64,000 nucleotides of DNA, from assembly GCA_965218555.1 (NCBI GenBank), contig OZ244625.1, forward strand, positions 372,001-436,000. The letters run 5' to 3'. The notes under the pieces are model-generated. The model was given only the letters and a program-made list of their open reading frames with translations, was not told the DNA's origin and did not search any database. Below are positions 17,074-26,108 of the stretch, one piece after another (the first letter of the stretch is position 1; every line of letters begins with the position of its first letter). Made by a program: the position numbers and the translations under genes. Source of the stretch: JAPPLB01 sp965218555. GTDB taxonomy: Bacteria; Acidobacteriota; Terriglobia; Bryobacterales; UBA6623.

Positions 17074-17090
17074 TATAATGGTCGCCAAGA
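17074..17090 (+). promoter_or_regulatory. -10 box of the giant cytochrome gene
   Basis: A perfect TATAAT at 17074-17079 ends 11 bases before ATG 17091, with no Shine-Dalgarno between. The transcript would have a leader of only a few bases. No good -35 is evident. Confidence 0.55.
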
Positions 17091-20000
17091 ATGACTGTCG
17101 ATTCAGGAGTGTCTTTGTTCAGGGTTTCTGCTGGAATGGCCGCCGCTGTCGTGCTTGCCGCGGCGGTTGCGGTGGGAGGTTCGGCGTCACCACCCCTGAG
17201 CTTTGCTGCGTTCGAGCAGAGCCTCTCGTTCGACGGCTCGTGGACACGCTCTTGGACGCTGGATGAAGGCCAGGCGCTGGAGATTCACGTCAGCGTTGAT
17301 GACCCCGAGGTGCTGCCGGCGAACGGGCGGATCAAGGTGCGGTGGGAAGGCCCGGACCTGCGGGAATGGGCTTTCGAGGGTGACCGTGGAGACCTGTACG
17401 CCTCGTCAACAGCAGATTGGCAGAAGACGATCCATGAACTGGACCCGGATGTTTATCTTGTCTACCGGGCGCCTGCCGCAGGCACCTATCGACTCACTTT
17501 GGAAACCGTCACCGAGGGCGGTGTCGAGGTTTCGGAGATCCCGCGCGATACGGGTTTGGCGCGGCTGGCGACGCCGATGCCCGCCGGCACGCCAATCGTC
17601 TCGGATGTGGGGATCACGGTCTCACTGCGTCCGATTGATGCGTTGCATCAGGATGACGTCGTTCTCGAAGCCGAACCGAACAGCACGCCGGAACAGGCGC
17701 TCCACTTACCGTTTGAGGCAAGGGACGAAGACCAGGTATTGCGCGTTTTCGGCGGCGCGGATGAGCTGGAGTACTACAACAACACGGCATCAGGCAAGTC
17801 GCCCGACGACTGGTATCGGATCGAGTACAAGGGGACGAAGCCGAAGATCTTCACCGCGAACCTGCAGTTGATCGAACCCGTGGTCAGTGCTCGGATTCGA
17901 GTTTATCAACCCGGCACGCCCAGTCCCGAGGATCTGGAGCCGCGCGAGCAGCCCGACCGCAAGAACTTCGGCAACGCCAACCCGATTCCGTACGTGCACC
18001 CGCCGGCGGAGGTGATTCCCGGTCCGGTTGCCGTCTTCAGCTACTACGAAGGACGCGACGTGAACGAGCGCATTCATCAGCAGGACGCGAACTTTCGCTC
18101 GTTTGCTACCCGCAAGATCGAGCCGGGCGGGGTGTACTACTTGCGAGTGGAAGCGAATCAGCCGGGCTATGAGCTGGAGGTGCGGCTGATTGATCCGGCG
18201 CCGTACAACGACCCGGTCCGCGCGGTCGAAGAGGCGATCTACTACCATCTCGCCGAGGTCGATGCCTGGTTGATCCATCGGCCGCGTAACATCGCGCTTG
18301 ACCGGCGTGTGCGTGACGGCACGAGCCTGTTCGGCGAAAACTGCATGAGCTGTCACACGCAGAGCGGCGTGTGGGGCGTGGCGGACGCGCTGCGCAGCGG
18401 CTATCGGCCCGCCGGCGTAGTGCAGAACTGGCGGCGGCTGGTGAACACGATGTACGAGAGTTTGCGGCCGACGATCAAGCTCAAGGACGCTGCAGTGAAT
18501 ACGAGCCTTGCTCCCAACGATCTGGGCGATGCCCCGGCAGGGAGCCGTGTGGCGGGACGGAACATCGTTCTTCATGAGCGAACGGTTCGGCCGAAGAAAC
18601 TGCACCGTTATCAGCAACGCCGCACCGCGAATTACGTGCTGCAGACGAATGACCCGAAGGGCATCAATGCGGCAGGCAAGGGATCGAACTTCGGTCCGAA
18701 CGTGGTGTTCAAGTTCGCGGCGGAGATTCTGGAGCGGGCATGGCGGGATACGAATGATCCTCGCTACTTCTTCGGCTTGGAGGAGAAGGCGAAGAAGATC
18801 ATGGCGACCGGCAATGACGGCATGAAGGTCAGCGACGACCTGGGGCACCGGATCGAATTTTTCTATCGGCTGTGGCCGGAGGACTATCCGGAGATCGTCC
18901 GAGTGCTGACCGGATCGGAGGCTCGGGTCGCCGATGCCCGCGCGTTTCAGGCTGCGTTCACGGCGCAAGTGAAGACGGATCTCGGCCGTCTCCGCGCCTT
19001 GCAGCAGGAGGACGGCGGCTGGGGGTTCGATCTGGGGACATTGCTGGACGACGGCAAAACCTGGAAGCGTCTGGATGAGCCAAGTGACCCCGCGCCGACG
19101 GCGGTGGCTCTGATTGCGCTGAAAGCGGCTGGATATGGAGCGGAAGATCCGCGGGTTCAAAGGGCAACGAAGTGGTTGCTTGATGATCAATACGAGTACG
19201 GGCTTTGGAACCATTCGGCGCAGACGGGCTTCGTGACGACCGCGTATGTAATCCGGGCGCTGAGCCGACTGTACCCCGCCGAGGCGCGTCAGGGCGCGCG
19301 TCCGACGGAGGAATCGATCACCGAGCTGACCTTGCTGGAAGCGCTCAGCCGCGTCCGACGACATCAGGTTTCGGGAGACGCGGCATGGACGGACGAGTTC
19401 ATGGAGGCGACGGAGAGTAAGCACGCTTACGTGCGGTATCAGGCGCTGCTGGGGATGGGCGGTTCGTTGGCGCCGGAGAGCGTGCCGACGCTGATCAAGC
19501 ATCTTGATGATCCGGTGAAGATGTGCCGCGAGGCGGCGTTTTGGTCGCTGCGGCAATTGTTGCTTGATGACGTGGGCTGGCGCGAGACGTTCGAGGCCTA
19601 TGTGACGGCCGGCGCCCGGGGACGGCAAGCGATCTTGCAGGCTTTGGTGACGAGGGTTGACTTGGGCGGTCCGCAAAGCAAGGTGGACCTGACCGAGCTT
19701 GCGCGTCTGCTGTCGGCGGGGATGTCGGATTCGTACGCGGGCGCGAGGGCTTTCGCTTTCAAGGCAGCGTGGCACTGGTGGGTTTGGAATCCGCCGCTTC
19801 GCGAGGCGGTGAACCGTGCTTGGGCGGATGCGCTGTTGCGAGAGGAACCGAACGCGTCGGTGGAGATGGCTTTACGGTACTCGACGGTTTCGATGCTGAT
19901 CGTCAACGGGCAGATCGCAAACCAGACGGGCGGCAAGAACATCGATCAGCAGTATCCCGAGTTGTCAGACATGTACAAGTTGTTGGCCGAGCGCCGCGAA

Positions 20001-21914
20001 GAAGCAGGTGACGAAGAGCGAGTGCGGTTCGATCGCAGGCTCACGGCGGTGGCAGCGTCGCACTTCCAAGAGCGCGCCAACGACGGCGGGCCGGGTCAGT
20101 TGGGCTATTCGACGCCGGGGAGCTCGGAGTTCTTTGGAAAGGTCATTCTCGACACCTACGATCGTGAGGCCGACGGAGCGATTCCATGGAAGAAGATCTC
20201 GCTCGAGGCGGCGGCGAATGTCGCTTATGCTCCGCTCGAAGAGCACCTGCTTGACTTGCTCACGACGGGCGACCTCGACATGGTGGCGGTTGCTTCGCGG
20301 GCTCTGGTGAATCCGCAATCGTTGTCGCTGCCGGGAGACGTGAATACGCTACGGCAGTTGCTGGCGAAGATCGATCGTTTTCTCGCGGCCGGTCGGGACG
20401 AGGACGCGGAAGCGCTGACGAACTTCATGGCTCGGGTAAAGTGGAACTTCGACGGCGTCAGCGAGCGTGAGGAGCAGGAGTTCTACCGGCTGCTGATTTC
20501 GGGCAGGCAGCAAGAGGGGCCGCGGGCGTCGGCTTCGAGCGGCGGCTTCCTCGGGAAGCCGGCGCCGGATGAGGGTTCCGCGGATTCGGGCGGCGACGAC
20601 GAAAGGGCAGTTCTCCTGGGGCGCATCCTGGGTGAAAACCGGACTCTTCATCGCAACACGGCATTCGAACATGTGGACGAGAATGAGCGCTTTTGGCTCC
20701 CTTCGACGGAGTGGATGGTTTCGTATCAGGAAGGCGGATTGTCGATGGAAGAGGCGGTCGAGGGCGCCGTCGAAGCAGAGGAACTGAAAGTGGTCGAGTT
20801 GACCTTCGGCCGCACGACCGAGCAGATCGTCCCGAATGGACTGACCAGCAAGAACACGATTCTTTGGTGGCGCGAAGGCGTACCCGGCGCGAGGTTGACC
20901 TTGGTGTTGGACTCACCCGAGGCCGGTCCGCACGAGATTCTTACGGCGTTTCTGTATGACCGTGAGATGGGCACCGTCCAGTTTGCATTGAACGGCGCAG
21001 AGATCGGCGAGCCGATAGATTTCTACAAGCCAGACCTGACGCCGAGCGGTCCCGTGTCATTGGGCGTGCATGAGTTCAAGAAGGGCGAGAACCAACTGAC
21101 GGTCAAAATGCTGGGCGCGAACTCTGACGCCGAGCCGAACTACATTTTCGGGATCGACTATATCAAGTTGACACCCGACGACGGCAGCGGCTCGCTGTTC
21201 GCCAGAGACGAGCTTGGCGTAGATGTGATTGACCCGATCACGACGACAAAAGACAAGATCATCCGAATGTTCAACACCTGGTTCGCGGCGGATCAGCCCG
21301 AAGAGGCCCGTGAGTTGGCCGTGCAGTTGGCGAACAAGACGGCTCTGCGGCGCAATCCGGAAGTGCGCAAAGCGCTCGCAGCTTATGTTGAGCAGGAGCC
21401 GCTTCCCCGACTGCAGGGGCAGATCCAGAACATTCTCAACAGCGATGACAAGGTCTACGGCGAGCAACTCGGCAAACTGATCACTGAGCAAGGCCCGCCG
21501 CAAGGTTCGGACGCGCGGCGGTTGGAAGCAACGAAGGAGTTCATCGAGGACATCCTGTACTTTCGTGACTACGTCTTTGCGGAGATGACGAAGATCAACT
21601 CCTCCGACGCCAAGGCTTGTATCTCTTGTCATGGCGTGCCGGGGCGCGTGCCGACGCTGTATCTGGATCCGCCGGACGCGGCGGGGTACATCCCGCCGGA
21701 TCAGTTGCTCGACAACTATCGCAAGATGCAACAGCGTGTTGATCTGCGCGAAGTGGAGCGCAGCAAGTTTCTGCGCAAGCCGCTGAACATCCAAACCGGG
21801 GAAGAGGACGGGCACCAGGGTGGACAGCGGCACGAGGCCGAGGATGCGGGCTATCAGGTGATCCGGCGGTGGGTGTTGAAGCAGGCGGAGCTGCAGCACG
21901 GCGAAGTGAACTAA
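17091..21914 (+). CDS. Giant secreted multidomain c-type cytochrome
   Basis: 1607 residues. A signal segment (GMAAAVVLAAAVAVGGSA) is followed by two beta-sandwich regions of PPC/jelly-roll appearance (about 30-180 and 190-400; DWYRIEYKG ... YYLRVEANQPGYELEV). The first haem c site is C418-M-S-C-H422. A helical region follows that resembles the alpha/alpha-toroid of prenyltransferase and squalene-oxidase repeats (LRALQQEDGGWGFD with DGGWGFD at 641-647, then APTAVALIALKAAGYG). Next come HEAT-like helices (YVRYQALLGMGGSLAPESVP) and a late beta-sandwich around 1230-1370. The second haem site is C1510-I-S-C-H1514, near the C-terminus. Two haem domains at opposite ends of an alpha-toroid scaffold suggest a periplasmic electron-transfer or binding machine. 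It is a single-gene unit, and I know of no characterised homologue. Confidence 0.8.
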   Translation: MTVDSGVSLFRVSAGMAAAVVLAAAVAVGGSASPPLSFAAFEQSLSFDGSWTRSWTLDEGQALEIHVSVDDPEVLPANGRIKVRWEGPDLREWAFEGDRGDLYASSTADWQKTIHELDPDVYLVYRAPAAGTYRLTLETVTEGGVEVSEIPRDTGLARLATPMPAGTPIVSDVGITVSLRPIDALHQDDVVLEAEPNSTPEQALHLPFEARDEDQVLRVFGGADELEYYNNTASGKSPDDWYRIEYKGTKPKIFTANLQLIEPVVSARIRVYQPGTPSPEDLEPREQPDRKNFGNANPIPYVHPPAEVIPGPVAVFSYYEGRDVNERIHQQDANFRSFATRKIEPGGVYYLRVEANQPGYELEVRLIDPAPYNDPVRAVEEAIYYHLAEVDAWLIHRPRNIALDRRVRDGTSLFGENCMSCHTQSGVWGVADALRSGYRPAGVVQNWRRLVNTMYESLRPTIKLKDAAVNTSLAPNDLGDAPAGSRVAGRNIVLHERTVRPKKLHRYQQRRTANYVLQTNDPKGINAAGKGSNFGPNVVFKFAAEILERAWRDTNDPRYFFGLEEKAKKIMATGNDGMKVSDDLGHRIEFFYRLWPEDYPEIVRVLTGSEARVADARAFQAAFTAQVKTDLGRLRALQQEDGGWGFDLGTLLDDGKTWKRLDEPSDPAPTAVALIALKAAGYGAEDPRVQRATKWLLDDQYEYGLWNHSAQTGFVTTAYVIRALSRLYPAEARQGARPTEESITELTLLEALSRVRRHQVSGDAAWTDEFMEATESKHAYVRYQALLGMGGSLAPESVPTLIKHLDDPVKMCREAAFWSLRQLLLDDVGWRETFEAYVTAGARGRQAILQALVTRVDLGGPQSKVDLTELARLLSAGMSDSYAGARAFAFKAAWHWWVWNPPLREAVNRAWADALLREEPNASVEMALRYSTVSMLIVNGQIANQTGGKNIDQQYPELSDMYKLLAERREEAGDEERVRFDRRLTAVAASHFQERANDGGPGQLGYSTPGSSEFFGKVILDTYDREADGAIPWKKISLEAAANVAYAPLEEHLLDLLTTGDLDMVAVASRALVNPQSLSLPGDVNTLRQLLAKIDRFLAAGRDEDAEALTNFMARVKWNFDGVSEREEQEFYRLLISGRQQEGPRASASSGGFLGKPAPDEGSADSGGDDERAVLLGRILGENRTLHRNTAFEHVDENERFWLPSTEWMVSYQEGGLSMEEAVEGAVEAEELKVVELTFGRTTEQIVPNGLTSKNTILWWREGVPGARLTLVLDSPEAGPHEILTAFLYDREMGTVQFALNGAEIGEPIDFYKPDLTPSGPVSLGVHEFKKGENQLTVKMLGANSDAEPNYIFGIDYIKLTPDDGSGSLFARDELGVDVIDPITTTKDKIIRMFNTWFAADQPEEARELAVQLANKTALRRNPEVRKALAAYVEQEPLPRLQGQIQNILNSDDKVYGEQLGKLITEQGPPQGSDARRLEATKEFIEDILYFRDYVFAEMTKINSSDAKACISCHGVPGRVPTLYLDPPDAAGYIPPDQLLDNYRKMQQRVDLREVERSKFLRKPLNIQTGEEDGHQGGQRHEAEDAGYQVIRRWVLKQAELQHGEVN

Positions 21915-21930
21915 CGCGGGCGGTTTTGCG

Positions 21931-22728
21931 TTACGAGCGGGCCTCGGCGAAGCGCACCATGGTCGGTTCACCCTCGATAGCGGCACAGGCGGCGAAGGCC
22001 GGGTCTGGACTCAGGGTCGTCAGAGTCCAGCGGGAAGGTTCTTCGGGATTGTCTCTTACCCACAGAAGTTCGGTGGGGGCGCCGGGCGAGAGAGAGACAG
22101 CGAAGGAATCAAGCGGGATGGACATGCCTGCGCCTTTCGCTTTGAGATAGGCTTCCTTGCGGGTCCAGCAGCGGAAGAACGCGGCGGTGTGTTGGTCGTC
22201 GGAAAGCGCAAAGAGAGCGGCGACTTCGCGTGGCGCAAAGAATCTCTCGGCGATGCCGCGAGTGGAGCGTTCGGGGCGGATGCGTTCTACGTCGACGCCG
22301 ATGCCGCGGCCCATGGTGAAGGCGAAGAGGGCGAGTTCGTCGGAGTGGGAGAGGTTGAAGCGGAGATCCGATTGGTTTTGGTCGGGTGTGAGGCGGGGCT
22401 TTCCGTGCTCGTTGTAGCTGAAGATGATTTCGTCCGGGGGCAGGTCGAGATACTTTCCGAGTAACGAGCGCAGCAGGCCGCGGCCGGCAGTGAAGCGGCG
22501 CCGGTGCTTCTCGAAATAGAAGCGCGCCGCGCGGTCGCATTCGTCGTGCGACAGGGATTCGCTCAAGCGGCGCTGTGTCGGCGGCTCGACGTCGAGGCAG
22601 GCTCGCCAGACGTGCAGGTGACCTTCTTGGAGTGCCAGCCTGCCTTTCTCACCAACTGACGGGGGAAGCACGCGATAAGACCGCCATGACTTCGTTGCGC
22701 TTGCTTGCCGTGCTCGATGTACGGTCAA
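21931..22728 (-). CDS. Sfp-type 4'-phosphopantetheinyl transferase with a MITE-derived N-terminus
   Basis: 265 residues from TTG 22728. The enzyme transfers phosphopantetheine from CoA to carrier-protein serines. Sfp signatures are GRGLLRSLLGKYLDL, LRFNLSHSDELALFAF, the Mg-binding GIGVDVERIRPE, and FFRCWTRKEAYLKAKGAGMS. Homology to the family starts only at about residue 38 (HLHVWRACLD). Residues 1-30 are encoded by the MITE at 22638-22750 and match the peptide that other copies could encode (VHRARQASATKSWRSYRV). The only usable starts, TTG 22728 and GTG 22671, both lie inside the element, so the insertion replaced the original 5' end. The gene is last in the acyl-CoA operon. Without a working start it would be a pseudogene. 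Confidence 0.85.
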   Translation of the reverse strand: MTVHRARQASATKSWRSYRVLPPSVGEKGRLALQEGHLHVWRACLDVEPPTQRRLSESLSHDECDRAARFYFEKHRRRFTAGRGLLRSLLGKYLDLPPDEIIFSYNEHGKPRLTPDQNQSDLRFNLSHSDELALFAFTMGRGIGVDVERIRPERSTRGIAERFFAPREVAALFALSDDQHTAAFFRCWTRKEAYLKAKGAGMSIPLDSFAVSLSPGAPTELLWVRDNPEEPSRWTLTTLSPDPAFAACAAIEGEPTMVRFAEARS

Positions 22729-22750
22729 CTACACCTCCGCGCGCCAAGCC
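22638..22750 (+). mobile_element. MITE-like element, copy 3, right end truncated
   Basis: 113 bases. The left terminus reads GCCTGCCTTTCTCACCAACT and the interior is colinear with the other copies up to GCGCGCCAAGCC. The right third is missing. The minus strand is open and forms the first codons of the phosphopantetheinyl transferase gene. Confidence 0.8.
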
Positions 22751-22799
22751 GTGACCCTGATTCCTTGTGGGGCGATGTGCCCCTTATGGTACATGCCGT

Positions 22800-24356
22800 C
22801 TATGTGAGACCGAGTTTTTGGGCCAAGCCGATGCGTTGGAGCTTGCCGGTGGGGCCTTTGGGAATTTCGTCAAGAAAGACGACGCGGCCGGGCACTTTGA
22901 ATGGGGCAAGACGTTCGGCGGCGAAGTCGCGAATCTCCCGGACATCGGCGGTCTTGTTTTCGGCCAGGACAATGGCCGCGACGACGTCCTCGCCGAGCAT
23001 GCGGTGAGGCATCGCGAAGGTGACGGCTTGTCGAACGGCGGGGTGGTCGAGCAGGACTTCATCGACCTCGCGCGGCGAAATCTTCTCGCCGCCGCGATTG
23101 ATGATCTCTTTCAAGCGGCTCGTGATGAAGAGGTAGCCGTCGGCGTCGAAGTATCCCTGGTCGCCGGTGCGGAACCAGCCGTCGCTGTAGGCTTTTGCGT
23201 TCGCCTCAGGATTCTTGTCATATCCTTCGGTGACGTTCGCACCTCGAATCACCACTTCGGCGGTCTCACCCGTAACGAGAAGGTCGCCTGTGTCGTTCAT
23301 GACGGCGATCTCGGGTCCTGCGGGCAGGCCGACGGAACCGGGCTTGCGAGGGGCGGGGGGAAGAGGATTGCTGGCCATCTGGTGCGCTGCCTCGGTCATG
23401 CCGTAGCTCTCGATGACGGGGGCGCGGAACGTGTCCTCCAGGGTTTGCATGACCTGCGGCGGCAGCGCGGAAGACGACGAACGGATCAATCGCAGCCTCG
23501 AGCGCCGCACAATCACCTCGTTGCGTCCGGCGCGGGCGAGGATCGCCTGATGCATGGTGGGCACGGCGGTGTACCAGGTGGGGCGGAAGTCGCCGAGCCA
23601 ACCGAAGAACCTCATCGCGTCAAAGCCGGGCGTGGCGACGAGTTCCGCGCCGGCGGCGAGCGATGACAGCACGGCTCCCATCAGGCCGTGGATGTGGAAC
23701 AACGGCATGATGTTCAGGCATCGGTCTTCGGACGTGAGGGCGAGTGTGTGAGCGACGTTGAACGCGGACGCGCAAACGTTGGCGTGGCTCAACGGAACCA
23801 TCTTGGGCCGTGATGTCGTGCCCGAGGTGTGGAGAACCAGGGCGATGTCGCCGGATTCGGCGAAGACCGGGTCCGTTGCCAGAAGTTGATCTCCGGAGCG
23901 GCAAGCGAGGGTGAACGCGCCGGCGGGTTGATCAGCGCTTGCTTCGAGGTCAAAGACGGGGATGTCGAGCGACTCGGCAACCTCAGCAGCGGGGGAGTCG
24001 AGGGCCGGGTCGACGATGAGCGCCTTGGCATCCAGGTCCGAGAAATAGAAGTTCAGTTCGTCGGCTTTGTAAGCCGGATTCAGGGGCGCGGCAGTGGCGC
24101 CGGCGGCGACGGCGACGAAGGTCACCGCCATTTCGGGTCCGTTGGGCAGAACGACGGCAACGCGGTCGTTGCGTTGAATACCGTGAGCGTTGAGGGCCGC
24201 GACCGTATCGTTCGCTTGTTGCAACAGTGCCTCGTAGGAAAGGTCCGGTCGGCAGGGGGAAAGGAAAACGGTGCGTTGGCCGCTGCTGGTTGCTCTTGCC
24301 GTCAGCAGGTCGGGGATGCTGTGAATCGAAGCGTCGATGGAAGCGGTTGCAGCCAT
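22800..24356 (-). CDS. Acyl-CoA synthetase (AMP-binding), oxalyl-CoA-synthetase-like
   Basis: 518 residues. The ANL-superfamily adenylation core is complete: P-loop-like LHTSGTTSRPKMVPLSH, motif ESYGMTEAAHQ, DGWFRTGDQGYFDADGYLFI, and the C-terminal SRLKEIINRGGEKISPREVD with the catalytic lysine in GPTGKLQR. The enzyme activates a carboxylic acid to its CoA thioester via an acyl-adenylate. The motif MPLFHIHGLMGAVLSSLAAG and the hinge sequence resemble the AAE3/Pcs60 oxalate-CoA ligase group, but chain-length specificity cannot be fixed by eye. It follows the ADC-like gene by 15 bases in the acyl-CoA operon. Confidence 0.88.
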   Translation of the reverse strand: MAATASIDASIHSIPDLLTARATSSGQRTVFLSPCRPDLSYEALLQQANDTVAALNAHGIQRNDRVAVVLPNGPEMAVTFVAVAAGATAAPLNPAYKADELNFYFSDLDAKALIVDPALDSPAAEVAESLDIPVFDLEASADQPAGAFTLACRSGDQLLATDPVFAESGDIALVLHTSGTTSRPKMVPLSHANVCASAFNVAHTLALTSEDRCLNIMPLFHIHGLMGAVLSSLAAGAELVATPGFDAMRFFGWLGDFRPTWYTAVPTMHQAILARAGRNEVIVRRSRLRLIRSSSSALPPQVMQTLEDTFRAPVIESYGMTEAAHQMASNPLPPAPRKPGSVGLPAGPEIAVMNDTGDLLVTGETAEVVIRGANVTEGYDKNPEANAKAYSDGWFRTGDQGYFDADGYLFITSRLKEIINRGGEKISPREVDEVLLDHPAVRQAVTFAMPHRMLGEDVVAAIVLAENKTADVREIRDFAAERLAPFKVPGRVVFLDEIPKGPTGKLQRIGLAQKLGLT

Positions 24357-24371
24357 GAAAACAGGGCGTGG

Positions 24372-26108
24372 TCAGGAGCGCGTGACGGGCGCGCGAACCA
24401 CGCCGAACGTGGGAGTAGCAGGGTTCGCCGGCGAGTCGATCCCGGGAATCACTCCGTCACAACGCTCACGATAATACGGCTGGAGGTCCGGAGCGGGGGC
24501 GGCGACACGGCCGGGTGTTCGCTGCATCGTCCCGTTGGTCATCACGGAGACAGAGGCGACACGGACCGGGTTGAACTCGAACCACGGGTCAAAGGCAGAT
24601 CCCTCGCCCGCGGGTTCCGGGAACGAGACCTGTACCGTCGATCGGTCGACGGAGAAATGGCGTCCCTGGAAGTACCATGGTTGCGCGATGATCTCTCCGC
24701 TGGGTGAGGCAGACGGGTCGGCGCCACTCCGCCGAAGTCCCAAGACAGGAATTTGCGAAAGCGAGGTGCCTGTCGGGATGCCGCGGAGTTTACCCTGCGC
24801 ATTCAGCAATTCGCGGCCACGCCGGACGCAACGCGCGGAGAAATCGTGAAAGCTCACGCTCAAGTCGGATGACCCGAGCTTGGACGGATAGCCGAGAACC
24901 TCGCGCCCGAAGGTGAGGTCACCGCCATCACTGACGATATGCGACAGGGCGTACCAACCACGCTCACGCTCGACCACGGCGAAAACGAACAGCCAGGCCT
25001 CGCTGAATGGAATGGGGGAGAGGCCGCTCTCCTCGACGCGCAGGACGAGCATCCGGAGGGCGGGCCGGAAGCCTGCCCGGCAGGGCGGTGGGAGAATGTT
25101 GTTCTTGATCTCTCCGGTCGTCGTCAGCCGGACGTCGAGCATATCGAACGGCCCAAGCCGAACTTCCCTGCGTGATCGGTAGCGTTCGACCTCGGCGTCG
25201 GAAAGGCGGAAAGCAGTCGCCTCGTCAGGCCAGTCTTCGGGCTGCCAGGGTCTCCGGGCAGTGTGCGGGCGGTCGTAATGGATGAGGTTCCAGGATTGGA
25301 ACTCGTCGTCGTCGATGCCGGTGACGAATCGCGGTTTGCGGGCATTGCTTGGGGGGACCTGATCAGTTGCACCTTCCTCGTAGGTTGCAGCGAGGATCTC
25401 GCGAGCAGGAAACTCTGCGATGGGGTCGAGCGGCGACGCGTGCGGTAGTTGGAGTATCGCGCTATCAATGTCACAGGCGCGAATGAGGGAATCAGGCGGA
25501 TCAGCCGTTGCCGGGATGCGCCAGAGGCCGGATGATCGAACTGTCGTTGCTTTTTGCCAATCGGGTCTGAGGTCGTAGCGGTAGCAGAAGATGTCGCGGC
25601 CGGCGGATGCGCCGCTCGATGCAACGGTACGGTCAGTGCGAAGGGTGGCGACGCGGGCGAGTCGAAAGCCCTTGCGGTCGAGCGACGCCTTGACGGAAGA
25701 GCCTTCCACGGTGAGATCGATTTCGGCATGTTTCGTGTTGAAGCCGAGGTATTCGCGCTCCCAGAGCCGGAGCCACTCGTGAGTTATCCAGCGGATGGGC
25801 TGGAACCAACCCGGCCCGGAGCCGTGCTCGACGGCCAAGCGGATGCCCGCCGTCAGGTAAGGGCCTTCGAATAGCGGACCTGCGGATTCAGGAAGGACAC
25901 GCACACATTCGAACCAGGCCTCGCCGCTTTGGTCCGCGCTCAGGGCGGGAGGGAGCATGCGTGCGATGCGGTCCGGGTCGGTGCGAAACCGGACGAGCAG
26001 CTTCTGATATTGCGTCTTGCCGCTTGCCGGAGCGGCGTGGCGGGGCCAGAGCAGACAAGCTCCGGCACCAATGCCCAACCGCACGAAGCGGCGGCGGTGC
26101 AACGTCAA
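24372..26108 (-). CDS. Tat-exported acetoacetate-decarboxylase-like protein, tandem domains
   Basis: 578 residues from TTG 26108, which overlaps the acyl-CoA dehydrogenase TGA (TTGA). This start gives a neat Tat signal (LHRRRFVRLGIGAGACLLW). The C-terminal domain shows the acetoacetate-decarboxylase superfamily pattern: AWLFVFAVVERERGWYALSH, then FGREVLGYPSKLGSS. The N-terminal domain (about 40-200) has a related layout (YQKLLVRFRTDPDRIARMLP, WFQPIRWITHEWLRLWEREY, GFNTKHAEIDL). It could be a decarboxylase of beta-keto acids or a non-catalytic relative. The Schiff-base lysine of true acetoacetate decarboxylase is not certain here. Export is odd for an operon of cytosolic acyl-CoA enzymes. Confidence 0.65.
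   Translation of the reverse strand: MTLHRRRFVRLGIGAGACLLWPRHAAPASGKTQYQKLLVRFRTDPDRIARMLPPALSADQSGEAWFECVRVLPESAGPLFEGPYLTAGIRLAVEHGSGPGWFQPIRWITHEWLRLWEREYLGFNTKHAEIDLTVEGSSVKASLDRKGFRLARVATLRTDRTVASSGASAGRDIFCYRYDLRPDWQKATTVRSSGLWRIPATADPPDSLIRACDIDSAILQLPHASPLDPIAEFPAREILAATYEEGATDQVPPSNARKPRFVTGIDDDEFQSWNLIHYDRPHTARRPWQPEDWPDEATAFRLSDAEVERYRSRREVRLGPFDMLDVRLTTTGEIKNNILPPPCRAGFRPALRMLVLRVEESGLSPIPFSEAWLFVFAVVERERGWYALSHIVSDGGDLTFGREVLGYPSKLGSSDLSVSFHDFSARCVRRGRELLNAQGKLRGIPTGTSLSQIPVLGLRRSGADPSASPSGEIIAQPWYFQGRHFSVDRSTVQVSFPEPAGEGSAFDPWFEFNPVRVASVSVMTNGTMQRTPGRVAAPAPDLQPYYRERCDGVIPGIDSPANPATPTFGVVRAPVTRS

Noticed and set aside
17790..19775. 661-codon minus-strand ORF
   Set aside because: Antisense shadow of the giant cytochrome, whose haem and domain motifs are clear on the plus strand.
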